Assembly: GCA_015657535.1 (NCBI GenBank)
Contig: JADHZB010000280.1
Location: forward strand, 1-64,000
Direction: 5' to 3'
DNA: 64,000 nt
Source: Nephromyces sp. MM_2019
Lineage: Eukaryota > Apicomplexa > Aconoidasida > Nephromycida
Position 1 is the first letter of the stretch; every line of letters begins with the position of its first letter. Below, in pieces: positions 38,201-50,254 of the stretch. The notes under the pieces were generated by a model, which was not told where the DNA came from, did not search any database, and saw nothing but the letters and a program-made list of their open reading frames with translations. The position numbers and the translations under genes were made by a program.

Positions 38201-39121
38201 GCTCAAAGTAGAGTAAGTCACCAAGATTCAATTGAATCAGATTCATATTACGAGTCTTTGGAAGATAACGAAGAGGTTTATAATCTTCCATTGATTCAAC
38301 TGAGTGACCCCTTAGGTATTGGATCAACATTTATAGATAGTATGAAAGTTATTGAGAACTGTTCGTCTCCAGTTGATCAGGGTGGTATAGCTTCCAAAAA
38401 AAGGCTTCCGAGTTTAAATTATAGCAGCATATCTGAGTTGAACAACACAAAAGATGGGAAATTCCCACCTCATCGGTTTTTTACCAACTTTTTCTATGTT
38501 GATCATGAGGAAAGAAAAAAATTAAAAGGTGAAGGCCATTTGAAAATAAAAACTAGTAGCGAAGAAGTCCCGGATTTCAATTCTGTGTATCAAGCCCAAA
38601 AAGAATACTTAAAAGCTGAGCATGAATCGCAAAAGTTCAATTGCTCCAAATCTAAGGAGAGTGTCAACAAAGCTATTAAGTGTCTCAAAAACACTCGCGC
38701 AAGAAAAGAGTACCCAGATCCCATGGAGATTTCTAAGCTATTGGCCAAAGGGCTTGCTACAATATTTAATCCAAAAATACACACTTTAGCGACATATGAA
38801 GAATTAAAGGATCAAAATTGTGAAGACTCAAAGTTTACCAGTGTTAAAGATATCGAAAAATTTACTGATGGAAGTGTAAAGGACATTGATTGTCAGTTCA
38901 ATGTGTCAGACGATACCGAAAACTGCCAGGAAAGCTGTAGCTCTGAGTGTGCAAATTCAATTAAAACAGATGCTACAATTAAAATAGAGGAATATAAAAG
39001 TAAAATTCCTCCCCCGCCTAAATTTCACATTAGAAAATCTCAATCCTTTTTACATAAAGAATACAAATATGCAATTAATGACTATAATAAAAGCCTTATT
39101 AAGGCTACTATGAAGATTTAA
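35215..39121 (+). CDS. Large SET-like domain protein with degenerate active site
   Basis: Two exons, 35215-37482 and 37550-39121, joined by a 67-nt intron, give 1279 residues. A split SET-like domain can be traced. The opening strand is near residues 344-372 (TLRAGDVVLACKVII). A helical insert follows. The closing part, about residues 444-500, has a glycine stretch, PHDNNPN in place of the usual NHxCxPN, and AIKDIPRGESVKISH in place of the GEEl.i.Y motif. The catalytic Tyr position is His and the NHxC Cys is absent, so methyltransferase activity is doubtful. After an acidic stretch (DFDDDDAEE, about residue 538) comes a helical region at about 670-830, as in the C-terminal helical bundle of SMYD-type proteins. 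The last 450 residues are polar and Ser/Lys-rich. The SET assignment is tentative. Confidence 0.55.
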
Positions 39122-39709
39122 GTTTCCTACTTTATTAGGAAATTTCATTTTTTTTATTCGAATACTAAACAATTTTTGATACTTTACTATATACGATGTG
39201 CGAAAACTGTGTTACTTATTTTTATCCATTAAGTATCTTATCCATTTATAATCTTGAAAATTATTGGTAAAATTGCTGCGCTCATTAAGCTTTTCGACAC
39301 TCAATTTTTTAGATTATCCAAAATCGTTAGCATTTCAAAGTTAAATTATCATAAATTTTAGATAAGTAATTAAATTGTATAACTAAAATCATAAAGTGTG
39401 ATATTGCTTTTTCAGCATCTTTCTTAATCTGAAGCTATTTGTACCACTGGGCTGAAAAGATCTATTAAAAAAGCTTTCGACACTTGATAATAATTGAATT
39501 CCATAGTTATTTTATACACCAAATTTAACTTGATAAGACTTAAAACAAGACAGAATTTAAAAATACACTCCCCACAGGTGTTGAAATTTAGGATTTCTAG
39601 AGTATTGAATTAAATCTCGAGTGAAAATATAGCTTTAGGAGATTTAAAATTTATTTTCTGATTATTGAAATAAAAGCAATAATCTACAGTAGCTGTATGT
39701 TTAATTAAG
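39122..39709. other. Intergenic spacer, p28 promoter region
   Basis: AT-rich, no gene seen. It precedes the p28 start and should hold its promoter. Confidence 0.5.
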
Positions 39710-40635
39710 ATGTTGGATCAATTAGATTCAGACACCTTGAGAGATTGGTTTTTAGAGCGTCAGTCACCAATACAAGTCACCAAAGAAGAAAGCATTAAGC
39801 CCGTATACCTTGGTTCCTCAATAAGGCAACCATCGACCATTTCAATAAGAAACTCGGATCGTGTTAAACATAAAACGTTTAAAAACTTGAACTCAAAAAT
39901 TTACCAAAAAGAATCAAAAATTCTTGATCAAATATTTCCCAAAAAAATTTTTGTTAAAAATAACCAATTATATGAGGCGAAGGTAAGCTTTGTTCCAGCT
40001 AATTTAACAAAGCTCATCTCAATAGAAAATGAGTTATACACCAAATTGCAAGCTTCAAAGGCCAAAGAAATAGGCATATGCCAAACTAGGAGGACTATTT
40101 TTAGTAGATTTTTGGATGAACTCATCCGGCAGGTTAACAATTCAATTACTAGTTTAAATTACTTTTAAAAACAAATTGCTTTATAGGAATTGATTGTATC
40201 CAGTGGAAGGGGCCTATTACTGATGTATTTGAAGCTAGAACTCGAAGATCAATTAAATTCGTATCAACGAGCTTTGAGCTCCTCTTTGAATTATGGTATC
40301 AGGAAAGCATGCTCATTAGATAAAAGAAAACTTGAGCTGCAAAATAAAAAAGTAGATCTAATGGTAAAAATAAAAAATAAGGCAGCAAATATTAAAGATA
40401 AGTCAGAATTCCTAAATACACAAGCCCAACCATCAGGGAAGAAGAAATACGAGGTTTGAAACAGTGCTCCATTGGGAGTAGTTAATGGAGCTTTGGCTAA
40501 TAGTGCTGGTCCTTATCCTTCATTTCTTGTTAGGTTTTGAAAGAATTTCAAGACAAAATAAGTGAAAATAAAAAGATGTTACAAACTTATAAGTTAAAAA
40601 TTGAAGAAATGATTTCAAACACGGATCATGAATAA
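39710..40635 (+). CDS. DNALI1: Axonemal inner-arm dynein light chain p28
   Basis: Three exons (39710-40132, 40187-40453 and 40534-40635) give 263 residues, close to the usual 240-260 for this family. The family core is clear: a region ending KAKEIGICQTRRTIFSRF, then LDELIRQ exactly at the first splice junction, then a GRGLLLMYL segment, QRALSSSLNYGIRKA, and a long C-terminal coiled coil rich in Lys and Glu. p28 is the light chain shared by several single-headed inner dynein arms and binds actin and the dynein heavy-chain tail in the axoneme. Only organisms that build a motile flagellum keep it. The N-terminal 60 residues are polar and divergent. Introns are 54 and 80 nt. Confidence 0.92.
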
Positions 40636-42244
40636 GGTTGTACTGATCATTATAGGATTTTTTTTTTTATGAAAAAATGATCTATAATCTCCGAAAAATA
40701 TCTAGAAATCATATAAGTTATAGTTTTTATCACTTTGAAAAGACTTAGTTATATAAATAAAAGTAACGCAACAAGATGAAATTTTGATTAGTCTTGATCC
40801 TATAAATCACAACATTAATTGATGCAAACAACAAACGTCCATTGCAAAAATTATCTCCAATTTTGCCCTTCTATGTAAAAGAGCAAATATTTGTTCTATA
40901 CCACTAGCTTTTTGTATACGTTTTAGCACTTTGTTACATGTGCTTAAATTGAATTCTTATGCTTTTGAAACATTCTAATGATGGACTTATATTTTTTGGC
41001 TTTCATAAATATGGTTTTACAAAATATATAAATTAGTACTATATAGATTGGAGAGATTATTCACTATTCATTTAATTCCATGAATAAGAACCAACACATT
41101 TTTAATTAGACTCTATAAGATGTCGTTTATACTCGCTTCCAAAGATTCATTTTATTTTTACAATATCTTAACATCTATTAACCTCAGTTTTAATTGAAAA
41201 GTGGTCAAAAACCTTACATATATGAGGACATTTGGCCATTCTGTCTATTTCCTAAATATTGAACTCTTATAGATGGCTTATAAATAAATTTAAAGTAATA
41301 GAATTTAAGAAATTACTTTTACTCAGAATTATCTTTAGAGGAATTATAATCAAAAGGTTTGATAATCCTGAGGGTTAAAAGTAAGCAATGTGTGCTAGAA
41401 TTATATACTCAATTTCTATCGCTTCAATTTTTATTCGGTTACTTGTCAGCAATATATTATTAAGCCTTGTTTTATGTACTTAATTTACAAACAAATGGAG
41501 TATGATGAAAACAACACTCTACAAAAGTTGATTCATTTGACATTAGTATTTTATAATGTTTATAGGAATTTATGACTAATGAATGATATAAGCTTAGGGT
41601 AGCTTAAATATGTAGAGGTGTTCATTCGTAGTTTGTTTAAGCTCAAATTCAAATTGTCTTTACAATTTTATAATTTTTATCAATCAAAAGATAAGGTCAA
41701 ATAAAATAGATTTGATTTGAGCTATAATGAATAGTACAAAAAATGCTACAGCTAATAGTGATAAAAAACTTAAAAAAGGTATAATTATACTCTATAGATT
41801 TAAGAATTAGAAAAACACCATTTCCGAGTTATATGCTATAAAAATTAATTCAGACTTGAGTATACAAGTTAAAAAAGAATAGAGTGATTAGTTAAATGAA
41901 AAAGATTTCTAGGCTTAGTTAGAGTCCATCACTTAATATATTACTTTATTTATTTTAAAATTTTAGTGACATGCAAGGGGCTTATATCTATAAAATTTTT
42001 AATTTACTACTCTTTTTTGCTATAAAATTTTATTCTATTAACAATTATTAGTTGGTAAAATTTTTTTGTTTTTCCAACAATATTAATTTTATTGTCTGTT
42101 TTTGCAAAGTCTTTTACAACACAATTATATAATCAGTTTTGTTCAATTTTTAAATTACAAATTTAATTTGCTTATATAGGAATTTTACAACAAATACTGC
42201 AAAACTACTGATGCATTTGATAAATTTTGATATAAGTTGAAACG
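40636..42244. other. Intergenic spacer
   Basis: AT-rich sequence, no gene or RNA seen on either strand. Confidence 0.5.
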
Positions 42245-43760
42245 ATGAAAATTTTTAAGGGTTAGTGAAAACACGATAAAACAATAAATTTTATCCATAT
42301 TCTTATTTTTTTTTGCAGATATAAAAAAGAGTTTCCTGAAATTGATTACTCACCTAAAGTGTGGGATAAAAAAAAATCGAAAGGTTAGCATTGTTACATC
42401 CAATAGATGTTGCCAAATTTGTACGAAAATGAAAAAATTATTCTTATAAAATTTTCAGTTTAGAAAGGATGGGACAAAAAATAGCCAGTCCAAGATCATT
42501 GGCTTAGGCTCATTTAAAAGTCATCACAAATGTACTAGTAATAATATAATTCGGCGTGAAAAAGTTTTTAAGGTCCCTAATGACATCAGTGACGAAAATT
42601 TTGGCCTCAAATCAGATTCATGTGTTGAAATGAGAAATACCAAAATTTCTATAGAAAATCAATTTAGGCAATCAGAACTTGCCCAGAACAGAGAAAGCAG
42701 CCCAGTTGCAAGTTTTGATAGCTACAAACAACAAATTTCACAGGATCCTTTCACTATTGATAACAGAGCTTCAAATTCAAGCGCAAATGAAATTAACACT
42801 AATGAAAATTTAAAATATAATTACAAATCATGTGATCCTGAAAGTCCAGAAATTATATTGCTTACTGATGATAATCTAAAAGAGAGTATAACTATTTCAG
42901 AATTAGATATTGCTCAAAGCATAGAGAATTATGGTAATGAAAAGCATATGCAAATCATTGGAAATTCACAGGAAGTCATATCTAAATCTACTAAGGACAC
43001 TACTAGAGACAACGAAGCCTATGAAAGCCTAACAGAGAACTTGTTTTTACTTATACTCGGAAATGAATGTAAAAGTCAAGAGGTAACAGATGACATCAGT
43101 ACCAAAGGTCCTACTGAGGAAACTAGAAATGATCAAACAAACCAAGGCGAACCAGCAATTGTTAACTTTCCTATTACCTTGGTTTGTGGTAAGCTTGGTA
43201 CGGTATCAGAGAATGGAAACACGAACAAAAATTCTTGCAAATCAAATAATGAACATGCTACATGTACCTTAAACATAATAATTAACCGTCAAGCTAGTAA
43301 TGATTTATCAAAGCTTAGCAGGATGTCCAATACAAGAAAACATTCAAAAAATAAAAACAAGAACTCAGCTGTCAAAGAACAGAAATATTTAATTATCTTG
43401 AGTCAAATGTTCAAGTTTCATAGATTAAATGAATCTTTGAAAATCGATATTATGAAATATACCTTTCGAAACAATATGGGGACACCTGAAAGATACCGAA
43501 AGCAGCAGAAGGACCACAACAGGGTGCATTTGCAACTACTACACCAAGCTAGCAATCCTTGTAATAAGAACAAGGAGCAAATAGAAAATAGCCTAGTTCC
43601 GAATTTGCACTTTTTTCTATCATCGGCAATGGGTTTAATGAAGTTCAACAATGTGTCAAATAATTTATACCAGCTTTTCAAATCCAATAGCTTTTACCAA
43701 AAAACTGCTCGAGAAGACATTACTACCCCATTAAAACTTACTAAAAATAAAACGGACTAA
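42245..43760 (+). CDS. Asn/Ser-rich basic protein, unknown
   Basis: Three exons are proposed: 42245-42260 (a 16-nt start exon, MKIFK), 42319-42383 and 42459-43760, giving 460 residues in frame. Without the first two exons an ATG at 42630 would still give 376 residues. The protein starts with a strongly basic stretch (FLKLITHLKCGIKKNRK, FRKDGTKN), then becomes acidic and Asn/Ser-rich, and ends with a helical region (YLIILSQMFKFHRLNESLK) followed by RYRKQQKDHNRVHLQLLHQ. It could bind nucleic acid or another protein through the basic parts, but no domain is recognised. The very short first exon is the least certain part. Confidence 0.6.
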
Positions 43761-44762
43761 ATTTTTCAGTAATCTTGAAAATCACAGGCTTCACTGAGCC
43801 TTAAAGAGTGATTAGGAAATCGATTTAGAATGCTTTTGTGGTATCTTTATTACTAGGACTCTTTAATAGAAACTTTAAGCTAAAAAATATTTAAGAGTAA
43901 AAAATTCAGTGATTTTATTTGTTTTTCTCTGCCCAATATCTATCTTGGTGTGTTTTATTCTTTAGCTTAAATTGCTAGCTAAAGCTTTTTTGTAACTAAA
44001 AATTATTTAAAGACATTAACAAATTTATGATTTGCAGTTTAGTGAGGAAAACTAGAAATATAAAGAAAAAATTTGCCATAGGTTTAAAAAATTATAATTT
44101 ATACCTTGCTTTTGTTAGTATTGTTATCTTATCCAAGTTAATATTAATTATATACATGGAAGGAGTTGTGTTTGATATGTTAGAGTTAGCCTATTAGAAT
44201 CTGACATCTATCAACACCTCGAACTTTTAAGCAAAATTCTAACTTAGTGAAGTATAAAGTGAATAACATGAAATGAGATTGATCATAACTAGTTTGTCTT
44301 AACAACATTAATACTTAAGCGTAGCGCAGCAGCTTATGTCATTTTCTAATTGATAAATTTATAAATTTAGACTTTCTGTATCGTATTTATTAATTTTCCC
44401 ATTAATGGCTAACTTCAAAGGTGTTTGATCTAGTATCAAACAATTAGGTGAAGTAAATTTGGAATTTTCAGAAACTATATTAAAGAAAAATTGTAAATTT
44501 AAAAATCTATTATATTATATTATTTTCATTTCTTAAAATTTTTCTAATTTTTCTCATAAAAAGCTCAAGATATTCTAGAAGTCTTTCGAAATTTGAAATG
44601 GTAAAAAAATTTATGAAAAGTGTCTTTTTATTATAATAATAGAATCAGCAGATTAAATATTATATTTCATTTTTTAGTAAACCTAGTGGAATTATGTGCA
44701 CCCAAGTTTTTAAAATGCAATCGCTCCTAGAAGCATAAAAAGAATTATTACAAATTAAAACA
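43761..44762. other. Intergenic spacer
   Basis: AT-rich sequence, no gene seen. Confidence 0.5.
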
Positions 44763-45217
44763 ATGGGTTCAGATGAAGACAGGGCCAACGCTCTAATGAG
44801 GGATATTCAAAATCATCGCAAGTCCCTGGACACTTACTTTTCTAGTATAAAAGAAGATAAAGATTTTGAGGCTGTTTTACGGGTATAAACAAAATTCCTA
44901 TATACACACATGATAATATTAATAATACCCACCCACCAAAACAAATAATATAAAAGAAAGGAAATTACATTTCAAAAATAATACACACAGCAATAATATC
45001 TGAAAAACATAAAAGTCAATGAATATTGAATTTATTTTGATAATTCAACAAATGAAAGTGAATTAATTTTCTACAGCTCAGAAAACGAATTTATCGAAGC
45101 ATCAAGTTATTATCGGAATCTGTTAAAAAATTGATGAATATCTTAACAATAAAAAAAAATTTACAAAATTTTCCAACTCAATTGGAAACTGACTTAACTG
45201 AAGCTGTTAAAAAGTAA
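44763..45217 (+). CDS. Small helical protein, 86 residues
   Basis: Two exons, 44763-44882 and 45077-45217, joined in phase 0 by a CACA-rich intron of 194 nt. The product is nearly all helix, with charged heptads (RANALMRDIQNHRKSLDTYF, then LRKRIYRSIKLLSESVKKL). Size and character resemble small coiled-coil proteins such as tubulin-binding cofactor A or BLOC-type subunits, but no diagnostic motif is present and I do not assign it. The start context and clean splice sites support a real gene. Confidence 0.5.
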
Positions 45218-45555
45218 AATAAAGATACTGTCCTAAATTTGAATAATTAAAGTTTAGAATGAATTTTAATGTTGATTTTTTGAATGCTATATGATGCTGT
45301 TTAAAAATGTCAGATACAAGTTTGATTACAGTGTTTGGTGGAATTCCAATGAAAGGCATTTCTTTTTGATGAGATTAGAGCTATTTGTTCAAAATTCATA
45401 GCCTGTGCAATTAATTAGTTAGCTGTAAAAACCTTTTTGATGATAATGTAAAATTTTAAATTAACTTATGGTTTTTTGAGAATCACATAGCTATGCCAAC
45501 AGTTTATAAACAGTAACAAACAACTCGTTGGCAAACTAGCAATATTATCTTTTTA

Positions 45556-45750
45556 ATGAACGAAATTTTCGAGACTAAAAAAAAACAACGCAAGCGTAGC
45601 GAATTATGTACTTCAAAGTGGCCTACTTGCCTGGATCTAATTATATATGAGAACTTTTTAACTTTATACTACTTAACTTTCATATTAGCATTCGTAATAA
45701 TAGCTTTGGGAAATATCTTTCATTTAAGCTGTAACTCTCGCACTAACTAA
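45556..45750 (+). CDS. Possible small single-pass membrane protein
   Basis: A 64-codon ATG frame. It begins with a basic segment (KKKQRKRSE) and then has one strong membrane helix, LTLYYLTFILAFVIIALG. Two Cys residues precede the helix and one follows it. There is no splice evidence; it could be chance in AT-rich DNA, or an upstream exon of the next gene, 180 bp away. Confidence 0.3.
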   Translation: MNEIFETKKKQRKRSELCTSKWPTCLDLIIYENFLTLYYLTFILAFVIIALGNIFHLSCNSRTN

Positions 45751-45933
45751 TCTACTTAGAGCTTCTTAAACCTACAACGTGTATAAGCCTATAGCAAACA
45801 TAAAAGCTTCTTAATACTAAAATTTAGTTCATCTTAAATCTTTACATCGAACTTTGAGTTAATTGAAAAAGATATCAAAAACTATAACTTATTTCTAATG
45901 ACCTTTAACCTATTATTTCTCAGAATACTAATA

Positions 45934-46694
45934 ATGGATAATCAAAATGAAGAAAAAACCCTTCAAACAATCAAAAAAGATGTTAATAGGAGCGTTATTC
46001 GCATCTCAGAATTTTATAATAGACTACTAGGATCTTCATCGAAAATAGGAAACGTCGTGGGTACATATGCAGGTAGCCAACTCACCTTTATTAAACTTAA
46101 ATACACTAAGTTAACTATGAAAATGAGAAGGAAACGTTTACATAAGAGAATACCATACCTACTTTTTAATACCCAAAAACATATGGAATTAAAAGTTTCA
46201 ATGATCTAGATATTCGAGCCCTCTATACTTACCATCAATTTCACTCCTTCTGCCATCATTATCACCGATCATTACTGTTACTATACTCTACAGAAATTGA
46301 AGGCCGACTGTACACGATTACTAATAAAATGAAGCAGTTGAAATCAAGGTACATTTTATTTCACTATAAAAAGATATGATTTGAATTAATATTTTTTATA
46401 TAACTACTTTTCAGAGCGATAACTGATTCTACCTTAGTTTGGGCTGCTTTTTGGCTCTTTGTTTGTGTTAGTATTTTCATAATATTGAGGCGTTTGAGGA
46501 TAATAAGATTGATTTGCTCAGTAAGTTTATTTCATAATTATATAATTACTTTAAAACTACTATTATTGGATCAGGTAATGTATAGCTTTGTGGTGACTAT
46601 ACCAAGAGTTGTTCGATACATATTATTTATACTTTCATCATGGAAAAAAGTAAACTATCAAGAGGTTCAAATAGACATACCTACAGAATTATAA
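45934..46694 (+). CDS. Small membrane protein with C-terminal hydrophobic helices
   Basis: Four exons (45934-46072, 46210-46348, 46415-46520 and 46575-46694) total 504 nt, 167 residues with all phases matching. The N-terminal half is hydrophilic and helical (TLQTIKKDVNRSVIRISEFY, later EGRLYTITNKMKQL). A strong membrane helix follows at about residues 103-119 (LVWAAFWLFVCVSIFIIL) with a basic cap (RRLRIIR), then a second hydrophobic segment near 129-150 (SFVVTIPRVVRYILFIL) and a short polar tail. The plan, a helical head with a C-terminal anchor, recalls SNARE-related or ER-shaping proteins, but no family is identified. An ATG at 45898 is also in frame; 45934 is preferred because an acceptor-like CAG sits between them. 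Confidence 0.55.
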
Positions 46695-49115
46695 CTAAAA
46701 GACTTCAAGGTTGGAGCACTAGGGTTTTCAGTTATGGAACATTTCTCATTTTAAGCTATAGCTTATTTGCTTTTAGGTGCATCTAAAAAAATATACCTTG
46801 GCAGGTATTCGATTGTAAATAACCACTCAAGTTATTATTAAGCTCATAAGAAACTCTTAGCTAGAATAAAAAGCTTTCATTTGAATAATATACAGACATT
46901 CTATATACATTGGAAAACTAGATTTCTTTCAAACTATCAGGATTATTAGTTACTTTACTTGCATCAAATTTTATATTTGGTACCTGTCAAATATCGTGTT
47001 AGTCGCAAAATAAAAACCCAACAAAACATTTAACTGAAAAAATCCACAGTTTTACAAAAACCCTAAATCATTTTGTTAGGATATTTATTTCTAAACCTTT
47101 TTTTTTTTAATTCAAAGCCGTGTTAAATTACTCCTACCAAAGTTGATAGCCTAGTTCGCTGACTTCGAAGTAAAGTAAAAGGTAAAGATCATACATATAT
47201 TACCCAATATAATACTAAAATTTTAAAATCAATAAACTTGTTGATAAAGTTGATCAAAAATAAAGCTTTGACTTAGTGTTGTTGATTTTTACATTTTATG
47301 GAAATTTTTTCGTTCAAGAAATTCACTAAAATTACAAGGGAACATATAATTTATGGATCAACATAAGACTACTATCTTCCACACTCACACAATCAACTCT
47401 TTGGTATTTTGGTTCTGGAGGTGAAACTGTCTATTTCCCAAATGAAATTTCTATGAACATCATAATTTACCAAAATTTTAATATCAAATCAACAATTTGT
47501 GGTACCATAATTTTAACTAATCATTTTAATTATTATCAATCTACACAAATTCTACCTTCATTATTTTATTAAAATATTTTGATTTTTAATAATAAAAATT
47601 TAGTACCATTTAAAAATTAAAAACCTATTGATATTGAAAATTACACTACTATTAGCTTAAAAGAGAAATCTTGAAAGAAAACATTAATATTCTGATTTTA
47701 AGATATTTAAGCTATGGAAATTTCTATAAAGTCTTTGCTTTTTGATACCTAATTACTTTTTGAATAATTCTCAGGCAAAGTTGCATTATTTAATTGATTT
47801 AGACTATAATTAGTCAATAGCGATGCTTTAGAGATTAATTATCAGTACTTTTTAGAATAGCTCTTCAGGTTCGTATAAAAAAATAGAACAATTTGTCTTT
47901 GTTATTCTTGTATTATCTTTATTTGAACAGTCTTGTTTTCAGCTCTACTTGAATTATTTTTAGTTTTAAGGAATAAATAATAGGAAAGAGTATGTTAAAG
48001 CAAATAAAAATTGAGTGGGCAACAGCACTAATAAAGTTGTGTGAAGTCACGGATGAATTGCTGGTTATGTTAGATTTTATATTTATAAAAATAAAATCTA
48101 ACATAACTTTTAAACAAGAGAAATATTTTTAATGGTCACGTGTCCTACCTATATTAACAAAATGTAAGAGTGAGATTTGGACTTCCCGAAGAGTGAAAGG
48201 CTCTTTTTAGTTAAAAATAATTATAATATGAACACACTTAAGCTAAACATAGCTATGCTCCATGTCTATTGGTGTAGGGATCCAGTATTAAAGCTAACGT
48301 AATAGATATTAAAATTGCTCTTGTTTGACAAATTATTTTTACAATATGCTTTAATCATAATAAGCTCGATCTAAAACTGATTTCAGCTAGTCTAATGTAA
48401 GATCAATTACTCACACAAATTGAATTTGTAAATGCCTATAAAAATGCCTTTATTTTTTTGAGGATAACTAAATAACAATTTTGGAAGCAAAATGAATGAG
48501 TTTAACCTTTTATAAGCTATAGTGACTTGGTATTTCTTATTATTCTATGCTAAATCTTGTCTAAAACTCAGACGCAAGCAAATGACTGTTTACTTTATTA
48601 AGACAGTCTCAAAGCGCACAATAGATTGACAATACTCATTTTTGAAAGTATTGAAAGCTGGGTGCGTTCAATTTGGCTAATTATTTCAAATAAACTGTGA
48701 CAAAAATCTTAAATCAAGAATAAATAACCCATCAATTAAATTAAACACACTCTAACGATTTTTATAGCACATGAATCAACAAACAAGATCTTAGGAGTTT
48801 TTTATGATAAAAATAAAAACTTTTGTTAAATTTACTTCTCAGATGCCTACAACTCTTATTAAACATAAGATTTTATTGATGGAAAGATTCATTTCATGTT
48901 GATCCTATATGATTGAGGGTAATCTCTTCACTCATCTGAATATATGTAAAGCTTTTAAGTCTAAGTTTAAGAATAAAAATAACGTGAACTATCAAAAAAA
49001 CTTCATTATTATTTTAATCAACATGAATTCTTAGGTAATTATTAAAAGCACTGGAACGTTATTTACTATTCGGTGTTAATAAAAACAATTTTATGCCTAT
49101 TAACTCCTACACAAA
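46695..49115. other. Long intergenic spacer with a perfect inverted repeat
   Basis: 2.4 kb of AT-rich sequence with no gene seen. It contains the perfect hairpin listed separately at 48064-48107. Confidence 0.5.
48064..48107. repeat. Perfect 17-bp inverted repeat (hairpin)
   Basis: GTTATGTTAGATTTTAT at 48064-48080 is exactly reversed at 48091-48107, with a 10-nt loop. A perfect 17-bp stem in a gene-free spacer is unlikely to be a simple AT-rich coincidence, since both arms contain internal G and C. It could be a non-coding RNA hairpin, a terminator or the residue of a small foldback element. Confidence 0.8.
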
Positions 49116-49439
49116 ATGATTGATTCGAACCAGTCCCAGAGTCCAATATTTCATGAAAAAATTCATATTTTCAGTATAGAAAATTCAAAAAATGATAAAA
49201 TGCCAAATGGACGATTTAATTTATGGAGATTTTTTATAAATTCGATGCAAAGGTAAATGTTATTAGACCTCTCTTTTCCTTGCATCTTTATAGCACCATT
49301 TCAATTCACTCAATCTCTTAGGAGGCCGATGGTTAAGATTGAGGATGGTAATCGTAAAAAATATGAGCAAATTGTTAAACCATTACCTAATCAACAGCCT
49401 AAAAGCTATAAAGGTGATTCAATAAATTTACCTATTTGA
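49116..49439 (+). CDS. Small two-exon protein, 84 residues
   Basis: Exons 49116-49252 and 49322-49439 join in frame across a 69-nt intron with a GTAAAT donor and CTCTTAG acceptor. The product is polar and basic: an N-terminal NQSQSPIFHEKIHIF, a middle WRFFINSMQRRPMVKIEDG, and a Pro/Gln/Lys-rich tail. No domain is recognised and there is no signal peptide or membrane helix. The consistent frame and splice sites support it moderately. Confidence 0.45.
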
Positions 49440-50254
49440 TATTAATCCTTTATAATCTGATTACAAATTACCTTTTAATCCATGATGATCAAATAAATTT
49501 CTATAAAATTAGGACTATTAGAACTAAGAAATTTCCAAAATCAATTTATAACAGGTAACTTTGAAGTCAAACAATTTTACAACAAGTCTTCTAAATCACT
49601 TAAAAAAACTTCTTGTGACACAAATTCTTGTAACAAAAATTTGTGTGCACAAAGCTTTGATCTAGTGGAAATCGACTTAAAAAATTATCAAGAAAAGTAG
49701 AACAGAGCTTGAAGGAAAGGTTTTTAGCAGAATCACTACAAAACCGTGTTTGTTTCTAGCATACCCTGTTAAGTAGAAGCATCTACATTCTGTCAAGTGT
49801 AACTATTATCAGAAGAATCAGATAAAGTAATTGAATACAATGTTAAAACTGTGATTTTATAACCATGATAAATTTTAACTAGACAACTAAACATTTCACT
49901 TAAACATTGCTAAATGAATTTATCTCAGATGCTAAGCTCAAATTTTAATTTAGAAATGATTCATTAAGAGCTTCATGATTAATACTTGGTAATAAAATAA
50001 AAAGATAATGTTATCTACTCGACAGACACACTTAGACTACACTATTCTAGTCATTGATTGATTGGTGACTAAACAGCCTAGCTTTAAACAAAAATTGCAA
50101 ATGCTTAGGAAAGTAATTAACTATCTTTTGTTGGTCTTATAAAACTAGCTAATCCTTGTGTTTTTACTCATTTATGAAAGATGAGCGCAAAAATTGTACA
50201 TTAAACCATTTCTAATAAATGGCCTTTTGTTTACATAACCAGAAGTTGACTTAA
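49440..50254. other. Intergenic spacer
   Basis: AT-rich, no gene seen. Confidence 0.5.

Noticed and set aside
49116..49160. tRNA-like GATTCGAACC block
   Set aside because: No acceptor or anticodon stem can be built around it; it falls in a small coding exon.
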